A DNA stretch of 64,000 bases from Cladophialophora immunda (Eukaryota; Ascomycota; Eurotiomycetes; Chaetothyriales; Herpotrichiellaceae). Below, in pieces: positions 21,731-32,500 of the stretch. The notes beneath the pieces are model-generated. The model did not search any database and was not told where the DNA came from. It was given only the letters and a program-made list of their open reading frames with translations. Within the stretch, counting starts at the first letter, position 1. Each line of letters begins with the position of its first letter. Made by a program: the position numbers and the translations under genes. The stretch is from positions 2,558,777-2,622,776 of the forward strand of contig NW_015622545.1 of the NCBI RefSeq assembly GCF_000835495.1, read 5' to 3'.

Positions 21731-22780
21731 ATGCAAGCTGCCACTTCATTCAGAACCATCAAGGCATCTTCCTCGGTTCTGAGGAACCTGTCACACGCTG
21801 CTCCATTCACTCGATCTGTCGTCTCTCCCGCTCCTCGTTTCTTCAGCTCCAACATTCCTAGAGCTGTCAATATGACGACTGGCACTTTCAAATACATCGA
21901 CCCCTCATCGTATGTCGACAGCGACGTTCCTTTCGTCAAGCCGTGGGGCAAGGTTGATGGCCCCGGCTACTCGTTTAAATTGACCGATCGCGAACGGCCG
22001 GTGGAAAACATCCGCGGACAAGAATCGAAGTTTTCTGTCGACACCTCTGGTTTCGCTGTATACAATTCTCCTGCGCAAGAGAAGGCTTTCACAGACGACG
22101 CAAAGGTCCGAGAAAGTTATTATGCTGAAGTAGAGGCTTTGCTGCGGGAAAAGTTGCCTGGAGTCAAGAAGGTGGTGTTCTTCGATCATACTATCAGAAG
22201 AAGAGAGAAGGCTTCCCCTCGCCAACCTGTGCAGCAAGTGCATGTCGACCAGACACCGAACGCAGCCGCGGTTCGGGTGCGCAGACATTTACCTGCAGAG
22301 GAGGCAGAGGAGCTGCTGAAGGGACGCTACCAGATTATCAATATCTGGCGACCGATAGCAAACCCGGCGTCCGACTTTCCTCTTGCGGTCGTTGATTACC
22401 GTACAACTGAGCCCTCCGACATGATCAAGGTCGACCTCCTCTACCCGAAAAGGGAAGCCAATGGATTTCATGACGATGACGACCGGGGTAAGGAAGTTCT
22501 TCCCGACCCGACTTCGGCTTCATCCACCGTCGGGTACGAGGTCAAGGGTGAGACGTTCGCGGTGCGGCCGAACGATAAGCACCGGTTCTTGTACATGAAG
22601 GACATGACGCCCGAGGAGGTCATGTTCATCAAGTGTTTTGACTCGGCCAGCGAAGTCAACGGCGGCAAGAAAGGCATCGCAGGGTACACGCCACACACGG
22701 CCTTTGTTGATCCACAGACACCCTCAGACGCTCCAGGGAGACAGAGTATAGAAGTGAGATCACTTGTCTTTTACGAATAA
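21731..22780 (+). CDS. CmcJ/NvfI/DES family protein (putative hydroxylase/desaturase)
   Basis: 349-residue intronless protein of the fungal family that includes GA4 desaturase, asaB and NvfI-type oxygenases, annotated variously as methyltransferase-like (CmcJ) or 2-oxoglutarate dioxygenase. Features seen: FKYIDPSSYVDSDVPF near the start of the core, VVFFDHTIRRRE, QQVHVDQTPNAAAVRVR (an HxD pair, as needed for iron), YQIINIWRPIANP, and FLYMKDMTPEEVMFIKCFDS followed by HTAFVDP and a C-terminal RSLVFYE. The first 47 residues (MQAATSFRTIKASSSVLRN...) are basic and Ser/Arg rich like a mitochondrial presequence; a second in-frame ATG at 21872 (MTTGTFKYID) would give the usual family length. The substrate is unknown. 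Confidence 0.82.
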   Translation: MQAATSFRTIKASSSVLRNLSHAAPFTRSVVSPAPRFFSSNIPRAVNMTTGTFKYIDPSSYVDSDVPFVKPWGKVDGPGYSFKLTDRERPVENIRGQESKFSVDTSGFAVYNSPAQEKAFTDDAKVRESYYAEVEALLREKLPGVKKVVFFDHTIRRREKASPRQPVQQVHVDQTPNAAAVRVRRHLPAEEAEELLKGRYQIINIWRPIANPASDFPLAVVDYRTTEPSDMIKVDLLYPKREANGFHDDDDRGKEVLPDPTSASSTVGYEVKGETFAVRPNDKHRFLYMKDMTPEEVMFIKCFDSASEVNGGKKGIAGYTPHTAFVDPQTPSDAPGRQSIEVRSLVFYE

Positions 22781-22978
22781 AGTGGTTAGCGTACACCATA
22801 TACACGAGTGACACATATAATTGCATGTTAAAGTGGTATGGCATGAGGAGGTTTTAGTTAGCGAGTCTCTTCAATAGCGAAAAAAATTATTTAAGTATTA
22901 TCGAGTACAACTTCTTGTTCCGACAATATATTACAAACCTTCAGCTTCTCCGAGCAGTTTCATCTGAAGACAGCTGTG

Positions 22979-23998
22979 CTACTCCTCATCATCAAGCCTC
23001 AATACGACCTTTCCTCTCGTCCGGCCACTGCCCAAGCGTTCAAACGCTTTCTCAAACTTGTCCAGCTTGAACACGCTATCCACCACGGCCCTGACTTTGC
23101 CCTGTTCCGCCAGCTCGGTGATCTTGCCCAGCTGCTCCCCAGAGGGGTGCATGACGAAGAACTTCCCCGTGACGCTCTCGTCAACGCCTTTGGGACGATC
23201 CAGGACAAACCTCCACTGCATGTCCGCTGGGGGCACGATGGTCAGGAGCTGTCCGCCTCGCTTGACTGCGTGCCACGCTTGCTCGAGCGAGGAGAGGCCG
23301 ATGCAGTCGAAGACGAAATCCACCTTGCGTGCAGCCGGGTCTTCCTCGGCCCAAGAGCGGATGTTCGTGGTGCGGTAGTCGAGGACTTCGTCTGCGCCGA
23401 GAGAGCGGACGAAGTCGAGGTTGTTGGGCCCCGTGGTGCCGACCACATAGAGGTTGATGAGTTTGGCGAGCTGGACGGCCCAGATCCCGACGCCGCCAGA
23501 GGCATTGGTGATGAGGATGCGCTGTTGTTGCCGGGTGGGCTCCCTTGCGGAGTCGGAGGCCGGAGGGGCGAGTTCGAATTGCTCGAACAATGCTTGCCAC
23601 GCGGTCAAGGCGCCGACCGGCATGGTGGCTGCTTCATTGATGGACAAGTTTCTTGGACGAAGCGCGAGCTCACTATCGTCAGAAAGGGAATACTCCCTTG
23701 CAGCCCCTGCCTGTGGGTAAGTGACGCGCCCGTAGACCTCGTCTCCTGGCTTGAATTTTGAGCTCGAGGATGGAGATTCCACCACCTGCGCGACAAATTC
23801 CACGCCGGGCGTTGAAATGGTAAGCTCTTCCGGGCGAGGCCACAGGAGTTCGCCTGCTGTGAGGGCCGCGGCGTGTGGCTTGACGAGGTACTGGGTTGAG
23901 GACGGACTCGGAAGAGGGGTTGAGGCGATGGCTAGGGTCTGTTTCTTCTGGTTGTGCAACAGCGCACGCATTGTGCTAGGTAGTCTGGATGCAGACAT
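22979..23998 (-). CDS. MDR-superfamily NADPH-dependent oxidoreductase (quinone reductase/zeta-crystallin-like)
   Basis: 339-residue intronless protein. The start used is ATG at 23998 (MSASRLPSTMRALLHNQ); the frame continues upstream without ATG. The N-terminal GroES-like fold contains GVEFVAQVVE and FKPGDEVYGRV; the Rossmann fold has RILITNASGGVGIWAVQLAKL (ASGGVG, the NADPH-binding AxxGxxG-type loop) and LGADEVLDYRTT. Zinc-ligand cysteines of classical ADHs are missing, so this is a zinc-free quinone-reductase or enoyl-reductase-like enzyme. Convergent with the CmcJ-family gene. Substrate not predictable. Confidence 0.87.
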   Translation of the reverse strand: MSASRLPSTMRALLHNQKKQTLAIASTPLPSPSSTQYLVKPHAAALTAGELLWPRPEELTISTPGVEFVAQVVESPSSSSKFKPGDEVYGRVTYPQAGAAREYSLSDDSELALRPRNLSINEAATMPVGALTAWQALFEQFELAPPASDSAREPTRQQQRILITNASGGVGIWAVQLAKLINLYVVGTTGPNNLDFVRSLGADEVLDYRTTNIRSWAEEDPAARKVDFVFDCIGLSSLEQAWHAVKRGGQLLTIVPPADMQWRFVLDRPKGVDESVTGKFFVMHPSGEQLGKITELAEQGKVRAVVDSVFKLDKFEKAFERLGSGRTRGKVVLRLDDEE

Positions 23999-24919
23999 TG
24001 TTCGGTCGTTGAAGGGGGTTGCAGTGTGCTGTCTCTCAAGAGGCTTTTGTACCGATCTGCTCAAACGTGGTCATTGCTTCACAACGAAGGGACTCCCACC
24101 TTTTATACAAAGATTCATAGACTTTGCTCTCCGACCTTCGGATTCATGCTGCAGGACATCATCCACCGAATAGAAGCCCTTGCCACCGGCGGTATTCGTT
24201 CACTTGGGTGACTCCTCCCTCTCGTATTTCCTGGATTGTGAAGGGATATCACTCAGTTCACACCATTTTCTTCTCGGCCTTCTCGCTGAATAGGATGCCG
24301 TCGTCGCTCCAAGCTCGCAACAGCCTCCCCAGGGACGGGCTTGGCCTCCTGGGCTTGATGACATGTGTGACTTCCTTTCTGGTACAAGGTAACTCGCAGT
24401 GGCTGGAGTCTATTCTGTGGCACGCTCAGAAGCCAATGGTATCGCAAGATTCTCTTCCTCTTCAAGACAAGCCGGGAGAAGCAACGAATGCATTAGTAAG
24501 TTGTCGGGGAGTTGGATTGGGCGGTGGGTTGCTTGGGACGAGGGGAGAAGCCTTAGGCACTTGGCGCAGTCGGCGAGTTGCATGGCGGGATGCAGCTTCG
24601 GCTTCGGCAGCTTGCAACACTTCCGCGGGGATTTTTCTGACTCATTCACACTCGTGCTAACATCGGCAAGGCAGTTGTGAAGAGCTACCCAGGTGAGTGA
24701 GCGGTGGTAAGGTGACATTGACCCTATGCTTGTAGCTGAAGCCATATCTCGTGCTCCACAAAGGAACTCACTCTCTCAGGAGATTAGGCAGCAACAACGT
24801 TTGATCCAATATACCACCGAATATCAATCATACTCATTACAGGATGAAGACGAATGCGTCCTCTACACTCCCTTCTCCTCTAGACGCCTCCCTCAAAGGG
24901 CACAACTTCTTCCTTCGAC
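23999..24919. other. Divergent promoter region, no gene seen
   Basis: About 920 bp between the MDR oxidoreductase start (minus) and the GNAT start (plus). Open frames here have no domain features. Confidence 0.5.
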
Positions 24920-25598
24920 ATGCCTCTCGTTCTTCAGCCTGCCGACGAGGCCGATGCCCCTCGCGTCGTTGAGATCGAACGTCTCGCCTATGCTTCCAAC
25001 CCCCTCAACCCTGTCCTGTTTCCAGGACCGTTTCCGCCGGAAGCAAAGAACGAGCGTGCGGAAGGGCTCATCAAGCAATTCCATGAAGATCCAACTGTCC
25101 GATGGGTGAAGGCGATAGATACCGAGACTGGTGAGATCGCTGCATTTGCAAAGTGGAACATCATCAAGGAGCCCAGAGAGCCGGCTCGGAGCCGACAGTT
25201 TGGCCCTGGATGCAACGTTGAGGCATGTGAGGAGTTCTTCGGGGGAATTCATAGAAAGCGAAATGAACTGATGGGAGGGAAGGCATACTGCTGTAAGTTG
25301 AATCGTCACAGGCTCGGCAGGCTTGCAGCCTTTCACTGAGAGGACAAAACCAGTACTCGACCTTCTCCAGACGGATCCAAAATACCAGGGACGTGGTGCA
25401 GGAGGAATGCTGATCAGATGGGGGCTTGATGTCGCCGACGAACTCCACCTTCCAGCCTACCTTGAATCGTCCCCTGCCGCCCACAACTTGTATCAGAAAT
25501 TCGGCTTCCGAGATATTGACAAATTCACACTAAATCCAAAATGGAACTACGGATCGGCAGACGCGACGATTTCATTTATGCTCAGGGACGCGAAATAA
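24920..25598 (+). CDS. GNAT-family N-acetyltransferase
   Basis: 205-residue acetyl-CoA-dependent acyltransferase. Exons are 24920..25292 and 25354..25598; the intron gtaagt...accag joins GKAYC to LLDLLQTDPKYQGRGAGGMLI. The acetyl-CoA pyrophosphate loop is QGRGAGG (Q/RxxGxG/A), preceded by the beta-4 strand and followed by a helix. ESSPAAHNLYQKFGFRDIDKF is the usual C-terminal GNAT signature (YxKxGF). The N terminus LQPADEADAPRVVEIERLAY is typical of fungal GNATs of unknown substrate. Function beyond acyl transfer is unknown. Confidence 0.87.
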
Positions 25599-27581
25599 TG
25601 GCTTGTCTTTCGCTAAGGGGGAGCAAAGCAGCGTGGGCTTCAATACTGGGGGATTTGCCAAGACTACCGCTTCAGTGAGACAAAGGCTTATTCATGCCCA
25701 CTCAAATGGGTATGCCGTTGGCGAGCGGAATGCTGGTAAGAAAGGTGCTGTGGCAACTTCCTGATTCCATCCGCGATATTCACCTTCTTGATCGGGACCG
25801 ATTCTCCGGGGGGCGGCGGTTCTGAGCAAACGGCGAAACAGCCTGTTTTGCTGCCTCGATAGGATGTCTCGGTCTCATCTCAATCTAGGGAAATGGCGAG
25901 TAAGGGGAGCAAAGGTAGGTGGCAAGGCTCAACCGCATCTTGCAGCATTGTCGGCTAAATGCTGCTGCTGAATAAGGCTTCTTATATAAGATAGGTCAGC
26001 CTAGGGGTCTCGACCGCCAGTACTTAGCGGCTCACCTGCTACCTGAATTCATCCATGCCCCGATGCACTGTCGTCGTCCGGTTCTGACGCTTGACCGAAA
26101 ATCTCCCTGCCCACAAAGAAGTTGTCGTTACCAATGTTCGTCGCACCGAACTGATGATTCAACATGGGGGGAAGCTTGCCCTTTCAGCAGCATCCTCAAT
26201 CAGACAAGTGCAACCTTTGTCATAGACGCATGGATCGAGATGGGAGATCGTTACTGAATTTTCTCATTTCTGTTTTTATATCTACCCCCGAGTTGCTACA
26301 GATGAAGTGCCGCTTGAATACGTCCCTAAATCATGTGCATGAATACTTCAAAAAATGCCCTGTTCTCCCGTCGTTTGATGAGCTCTAGGCATTCCACAAA
26401 GAACTCCTCGATCAATAAGACGACATTGCAAGATGGCGATTTGTGCAAAGGGGAGAGGCGGATACAACTGACGGAATCAACGAGCCGGGAGACTTTGTCC
26501 CGGGGATCAGTTTTGGTTCTCCTCGACATCGAATATGTCTGAAGTTCGATGAGATATCGTCAGGGCAAAAGGAGAGATGTCGTCAGCTCCTCGACCATGG
26601 TACAAATGAAGTCGCTCCCTGTCCACGACGAAAACTTCCAGCAGAAACTCCAGCACAGACTATTCTCATGATCCGCGAGGAGACGATGGCTGAAACGTCC
26701 ACAAACTCAGCCGAGACGAAAATCATTCGTCACCCGACCCGCCGCAGAAACCAGCGATATTTCGAGTCTTAGCGAACAGGGTTCCATCAATGCTATGCCG
26801 TCGACGCACTCGCGGGGTGGAGAGCATTCGAAGCAATGCATGACGGAAAAAGTTCACGCCGTTACCCCGAACAATCATCGGCCGAGAGCAGGGACGTTAC
26901 GGTCCTCAGAAAGACATGCGTACGCGACTCGGGTCATCGTGGAGCTGCGCAAGGCGAGACGTGAGATTTGACACAAGGGTTCATCGAAGTGTCAGCGGTG
27001 GCGGTGGCGGTGGGCGGCGATCCAAAATGAAGGGAGAAGAGAGGCATCCGCACTTTGCAATGCGGAATGCCATATCTCAATGTCTTGGTCATCTATGTAG
27101 GTGATCACAATACTCTGTCCCTCTGTGCTCCGTGGTTAGTATCAATTACGCCTCTTGAGCACAAAATCTGGAAGATTGTCGAGGATGATCCCAGAGACAA
27201 GGCTGAGCAGCCCCCTTTATGCCTACATGTATACATGTCTTTCCACTTCCCCACGACCACACTCTGTTCTACATTAAGCCCGTTATTGCAGCTATCGGTA
27301 GCCCCTTTAGGAAATATCAACGACAAGGAAGTGGGGGAAATTCTTTCTTTACAGTTAAAACATCTCCCTGGCTAATGATGGATGTACCGAGTACTTCCGT
27401 TGCCTCCTCCAGAGTCGACTGTACCCGCACAGTTGTATTGTATTGGAACAAAGAGATGGCAAAAGACACCAAATGCCCCCTTTCTTGGAGACGCGCACGA
27501 CTCACTCGTTATAACCACTGCTTCAGCATTATACTGAAACAATATCCCATCTCCACTCATTTCGCGTCGCGTCGCGTCGTG
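25599..27581. other. 2-kb region without recognisable gene
   Basis: Contains only short frames. The 109-codon plus frame at 26443..26772 is charged and has no recognised domain. No terminal repeats or transposase remnants were seen. Confidence 0.5.
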
Positions 27582-28974
27582 TCATGCTTGCCCCAGGTTC
27601 TGTGATCCCGCGGTATCTATGACCTGTCCAATCCCGTCCTTGTCGTGGTGGATGACCTCAACCTCCACAAGCTGGCTGTCAAGGTGCCAGTAGTCCTCGA
27701 GAAACTCCCTCGCCCTGCGAAACGCCGCGATTTTGAGCTTCCGTTCTTCCTCGCTGATCCACGAGTCCGGAAACTGTGTCCAGCCGTGCACCACGCCCTT
27801 GACTTCCTCGACGATCAGATCGTCCCCGCGGCCCTCGTCCCGGACCTTCTGGATCCAGGTCAGGCTCTGCGCGTTCAGCGAGTCGAACTGGGGCAGCACC
27901 AGCAGCATCTTGGCTTTGGGGTGGAGCCCGAAATTCTCCCCGTCCTTCGCTCGGATGTCTGCGAGGCCGGGGCTCGCCCGGGGATGATCCCTCTTCTCCG
28001 GAGGCAGATACGTAGGCATCAATTCCTTCTCGATCTTCCAGCGCTCGACAAATCCAGTAGGGGGATCCAGACCCTCCGGCCTTGGCCTCTCGTGCGGCAA
28101 AAGCCGGGCGTCCAAGCTCGGATAGAACAGCAGAACTGGAATCTCGTTTGCCCAGTCCCACGGCAACGGACTCACCCAGTCAGTTTCGAATGTCGGGTCA
28201 TCCTTGATACTGAGGGCCAGGTTCAGAGCGATGTTTCCTCCGGAGCTGAATCCTGAAAGGGCGATCTTGTGCTCGTCCAGTTCGACGGGTTTTCGTCCTT
28301 GTTTCAGCATCTCCCACATCTATGAAACGACATTAGCTTTACCCCGCAATTTCATGCAAATTAAGCGAATAACCCATCCCGACTTGACACCATCGTTCAG
28401 AGACAAAGGGGCGACTTACTATCCCTTCCCTAAGCGGCTTGAACGCTCTATTGCTTGCGTCGATCACGGCAAGTACCACGTCCTCTGCATCAAGATTGGC
28501 CGCAGGAAATTCCGCATACGGACCGAGCCGGTAGTCTACCGAGATGACGATGCAGTTCAGCTCACGGCACATCCGGGCACAGAAGGGAGCTTGCTCCTGG
28601 CATGACCCGAGGATGAAGCTGCCGCCATGGAAATCGATCAGGACGGGCAGTTTGGCGTCGTGGTCTTCGTCGATCCCTATCGGTCGAAGAGCGTCCTTCA
28701 GATGCGCCCCGGCAGCGTTCTTGTGGTGGTGAAACAGATGGCGGTGACGGTGCTTGCGGACGGGCGGGACCCAGACATAGACGGGAATCAGATGCTTGCC
28801 TCGCGAGGGGATGTCGAAGACGATGGGCTGCGGACCCTCGGAAGTGGTGAAGTTGAGGACAAAGTCCGGGACGAGGCGAGGGATGCTGACGAGGGCCTTG
28901 CGCCATGAGATGCCAAAGGGCTGCGTGAACATGGCTTCAGCAGGGTTCTTGTCATCGGTGTACTTGTGCTTCAT
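27582..28974 (-). CDS. Alpha/beta-hydrolase, HSL/acetyl-esterase type
   Basis: 430-residue esterase/lipase of the alpha/beta-hydrolase-3 fold. Minus-strand exons are 28420..28974 and 27582..28319 (gtaagt...catag). The oxyanion-hole motif is LIDFHGGSFILGS (HGG), followed by ISVDYRLGPYAEFPAANLDAEDV typical of the HSL family. The nucleophile elbow is ALSGFSSGGNIALNLAL (GFSSG, GxSxG) and the catalytic histidine is likely in VKGVVHGWTQFPDSW. The region KHRHRHLFHHHKNAAGAH is a histidine-rich insert before the core. No signal peptide was seen, so it is probably intracellular. Substrate unknown. Confidence 0.86.
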
Positions 28975-29790
28975 GAGATATGGAGGGGGCTGGTGTAGCT
29001 AGCTTTCCGGAGGAGGGCGGAGCAGACTCGGCGGCATCAGTGTCCTTGTGGAGGCCGAGCTGGATTGTTATTGACTCTCTGAGTTCATGGCACAGTCCTG
29101 CAGCTATCCTCGAAGGCTGAGCTGGAGGCTGGAAGGCCGAGCAGTCAGTTGGTGGGTTGAGCACGTTGAGTTGGTCATTTGGTCGCTGATATGGAACTGG
29201 CAGAGGCTGTGCTGGCAGTCCGTCAGCCCTAAGCTCTGATTGGCTGCATGATGCTTATATAAGGAAAGTCTAAAGTGCGTCACCGAGTCGCCGCTTTAAG
29301 CGTCACGTCAACGTTGTCTCCTCGAATTCCACCCGCGACGCGTTCTTTGCTGTCAATTCTATGTTGGAACCATGCGAGATTGTTTGCAAGGTTTCCAGAT
29401 TGAGCAGCAGCCAGTAAGCGGATACGAAAGCCTCCCCAGTATCGCCCCGGTTGGGCGAACGATCCCGCGATCTCCCTCTTCCGTCACCCCAGGGTCCTCG
29501 CATCACATCATCCTCGTCTGGTTGGCTCGCCTAATGCAATGGGGGGGGGGGGTCTCGAATGTCGGCAAGATCGTCGCTGAGGACAAGCCGGGGAAGCCTT
29601 CGGCCTCTCATGGATACAAGTGCGGGAGGGAAAGGTGGACATGTATATCACGGACGGGATATTGCTACTGCGGAATGTCGTAGCGGATTGTGAGACAGCA
29701 ATGTTTAGTGGCAACCTCCATCCTCCAGATTGGCGCTGGTATACCAAATACTGATTCGCCAGAAGGAAGACGCCCCCGTCTCGCGATCCA
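28975..29790. other. Intergenic region with a 12-G homopolymer
   Basis: No gene recognised. A run of 12 G lies at 29541..29552. The esterase promoter lies at the left side; the SDR gene ends at the right side. Confidence 0.5.
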
Positions 29791-30784
29791 TCAAGCCATC
29801 AGAGTCCCACCATTCACAGCCAAGCAGACGCCTGTCATCCATCTGGCCCTTTCTTCGCAAAAGAAAGCGGCCGCATACGCCATCTCTTCTGCCTCACCAA
29901 GTCGTGATCCCGCAGGAGTCATGGCCAACATTGGCTCGAGGCTGTCTCGCGTCGCGCCCGTCAATCCATTAAATGCATCGGTGCTCGTGGCTCCAGGGCA
30001 GATAGCGTTGACAGTACATTGATACTCTCGACCTAGTTCACTTTGCGGAGGTTTAACCATCAGCCACCGAACCGCCGCAAGGGAGACTATCACCCTCCAA
30101 GAAACAACTACACAAGTGTGGGTGGAAAGATCGAATATACTTACACGGCCCAGCATCGAGTAAAACTCTCAATCATGCTTTTCGTCCCGTTATAAATGCT
30201 CGCCCCTGGATACGGCTGTCTCGCTCCGCTGGAGCTCAGGTTGACAATCCTGCTTGGCGTTGCCAGATGCGGCAATACAGCTTGGGTCAAGAGCAGCGTC
30301 CCGCGGCCGTTCAAGTTGACCTGCGCATCCCACTCCTCGACGGTGACGTCCTTGAGGGGGGTCATTTTCGCGATGCCGGCGTTGTTCACCAGGATGTCGA
30401 CTTTGCGGCCATTTGTGCGCTTGACAGCTTCGTCGACGAGGTGTTTTGGGCCGTCCAGCGTTGACAGGTCCGACTCGACGGCAAAGCACTCGCTGACATG
30501 ATTCCCACCGGTGGCTCGGAGCTTCTCCAAAGTGGACTCGGCTTCTTGTTGAAGTGAAGCGTACGGATAGTTTGTGACCACGAGGGCGCCCCTGTACGAA
30601 GGGCACTTGTCAGCTGAGGCTCGTTGGAGATAGGGGCGCACATGAACGACAGAATGGATAGATCCAGCCCGTCCAACCGCTCATACCTAGAAGCAAGCTC
30701 AATCGCTATAGCCGCGCCAATGCCTTTGGAACTCCCGCTCACAATGGCCAACTTCCCATCCAGAGTCTGCGGTTTCTGCGCCAT
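29791..30784 (-). CDS. Short-chain dehydrogenase/reductase (FabG-like)
   Basis: 264-residue classical SDR. Minus-strand exons are 30687..30784, 30145..30591 and 29791..30040. Motifs: KLAIVSGSSKGIGAAIAIELA (TGxxxGIG-type NAD(P) loop, here SGSSKGIG), DILVNNAGIAKM (NNAG), IVNLSSSGARQPYPGASIYNGTKSMIE with catalytic S, Y and K (YNGTK), and VNAICPGATSTDA (PG motif). The last intron donor lies just after the catalytic helix (CWAV) and resumes with ELGREYQCTVNAICPG. Typical of 3-oxoacyl reductase or versicolorin-reductase-like enzymes; the substrate is unknown. Confidence 0.87.
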
Positions 30785-31913
30785 CTAATGATTCCGAGTG
30801 AGAATATGGTGAATTTAGCTGACCGGAGGCTTCTTCGAGATGATAGACCCGTGGCAAGAAGAGAACCCAGGTCCTACACGAGTCACACGCACAGACGGCA
30901 TTCCTCCTATCCAGCACGGGTACGCACATACATACATATGCCGTCAGTTGTGCTGCCGCTGCGACGTGCATATGCGTTGTGCCCGTCACATCCAACCGGG
31001 TCAACTTCCGCCATCTGCGCATGCATATTTCCACCTAGGAAGGTCATTAGGCTCACTGGGCAGATGGTCCCGCGCCAACGCACCGTTTGAATGCCAACCG
31101 GCCTGGTTCGGTTCGAGGAAGGAAGATGGCCGCTTGAGCAGCAGCAATAATAAAGCGAGTCCCCATCTTTCCTCTCCGCACCCGCTTTTGTGCGTGTGCT
31201 CCTCCGGTGATGCGGGGCCTCCTGCACCTTTTGTCGTGTTGGACCCCCATTGGGCCCTTTCCCGGTCAATCTGCACACATGCATCCTGCGCATGTTGTGT
31301 GCCGCCCGTTTGAGATTGTGGCTGTGATGGCGGCGGCAACCTACAGATCTGCCCTCAATCCTGACTGCCGGCATTGTCAGGCGAGGGCGACTTGGAGGGG
31401 GTTCCATCCTTCGCTTAGCGACGAGAACCGTTGATGCGGTTGCCCTCCTGGTGGCTTGGGATCAGACTCAGGCCGTGTACCTCTGGTCTAATAATGGACT
31501 CGTAACTATCTCGGCTACCACATCCCTATCACCTACAAGCAGGCACTGACGGATATCCTTACGACATATCGCCCGTCGTCCTCCTGATTTACCCCACTGC
31601 TTCGCTCAGAGAATCCCCAGAGTTGGCTCAAGCCAATCTTAGATTGGTATGATCTATAGACATTTTTTGTATGGTTTGGCTATACAAACCCTAGGTAGGT
31701 TGTACTAGATTCGTAGATGCCGATATTGGTGCCTATTTGCTCGATACTTTGGCGCCCATTGACTCAACCAACCACGCCAACCCACCGGACTAAAGTTGAT
31801 ACAGCCAGCTTGGCGCTTGCGGGTTAAACCATAGTCATGGTGCAGTGTCGTGGAGCAAGCCTCGTCCACTGAGGTGCACCTAGAGTGAAAGTAAGGCGTA
31901 ACAAAATCAAGGA
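30785..31913. other. Intergenic region, no gene seen
   Basis: Several short overlapping frames on both strands near 30800-31430 reflect high GC content, with no domains. Past 31450 the DNA is richer in A+T. Confidence 0.5.
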
Positions 31914-32500
31914 TCAAGTGCCCTTCGTCGGCCTGACTACATTCAAGAACGTGCATGGTTTCGGAGATTGAGATACTCCTTCCGCACGGAAAGAATACAC
32001 TGAAGGCTCAATCAGGACAACCACAGGCGCGGCAGTCCCTCTCGTCAATCTGTCAGCCTCGCCAGCTTCTACGAGCCAGGTATGTGCATACAACGGTACA
32101 GATCCAGTCACTCCGGCTCCTCCCTCAGTCACCCCGAATTCTGCCTGCTCTGTACAGTGTCTAAGGACCCGATGAAGCTTGACTGGCTGACCCCTGAAGG
32201 TCATGTTTGCCAGGGTTTGGCCCTCGAGACGCGCGCTGGTGACCTGAGCAGCTAGCACATCCTTCTCCTGAGCTTTATAAGTTTTCTGGATGTCCCATTC
32301 GTTAATGCGACTTGTATACATCCGTTTGCTAAGGAAAAGTTCATAATCAGTCACGGTAGACAGCTTTCGCGTAATAAACCTAAGGATGGATGCAAATACG
32401 TTGCTCTAAAACCAAACTCAGTCTCCATGGTTTGTTGCACTTCTTTGAGTGTCCGGTCTTCGACGAGGTACAGGCGAGTAATTGCGGCTCGACGGCGGTC
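31914..32500 (-). pseudogene. Clr5-domain gene fragment (5' end unresolved)
   Basis: Two segments on the minus strand, 32400..32500 and 31914..32328, join across a 71-bp intron (gtattt...ccttag) into a Clr5 N-terminal domain: DRRRAAITRLYLVEDRTLKEV, then FGFRAT-KRMYTSRINEWDIQK, the LxLxEgrTLkEVxxxMxxxxGFxATxxxYxxRxxxW pattern. Clr5 domains occur at the N terminus of fungal proteins linked to heterochromatin or recognition. The part before DRRR has an in-frame TAG and no ATG, so either a 5' exon is missed (an aatag acceptor is possible) or the gene is truncated. The C-terminal part continues only about 90 residues, shorter than most family members, so a relic is favoured. Confidence 0.55.

Noticed and set aside
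22976..23761. 261-codon plus frame opposite the MDR oxidoreductase
   Set aside because: Mirror frame in a GC-rich gene; the minus strand has clear MDR motifs.
29541..29552. 12-G homopolymer
   Set aside because: Outside any gene; likely a simple homopolymer of no clear function, useful only as an assembly-quality check.
30907..31407. 166-codon minus frame in the SDR upstream region
   Set aside because: Overlaps several other frames of similar length in the same GC-rich stretch, with no conserved motif.
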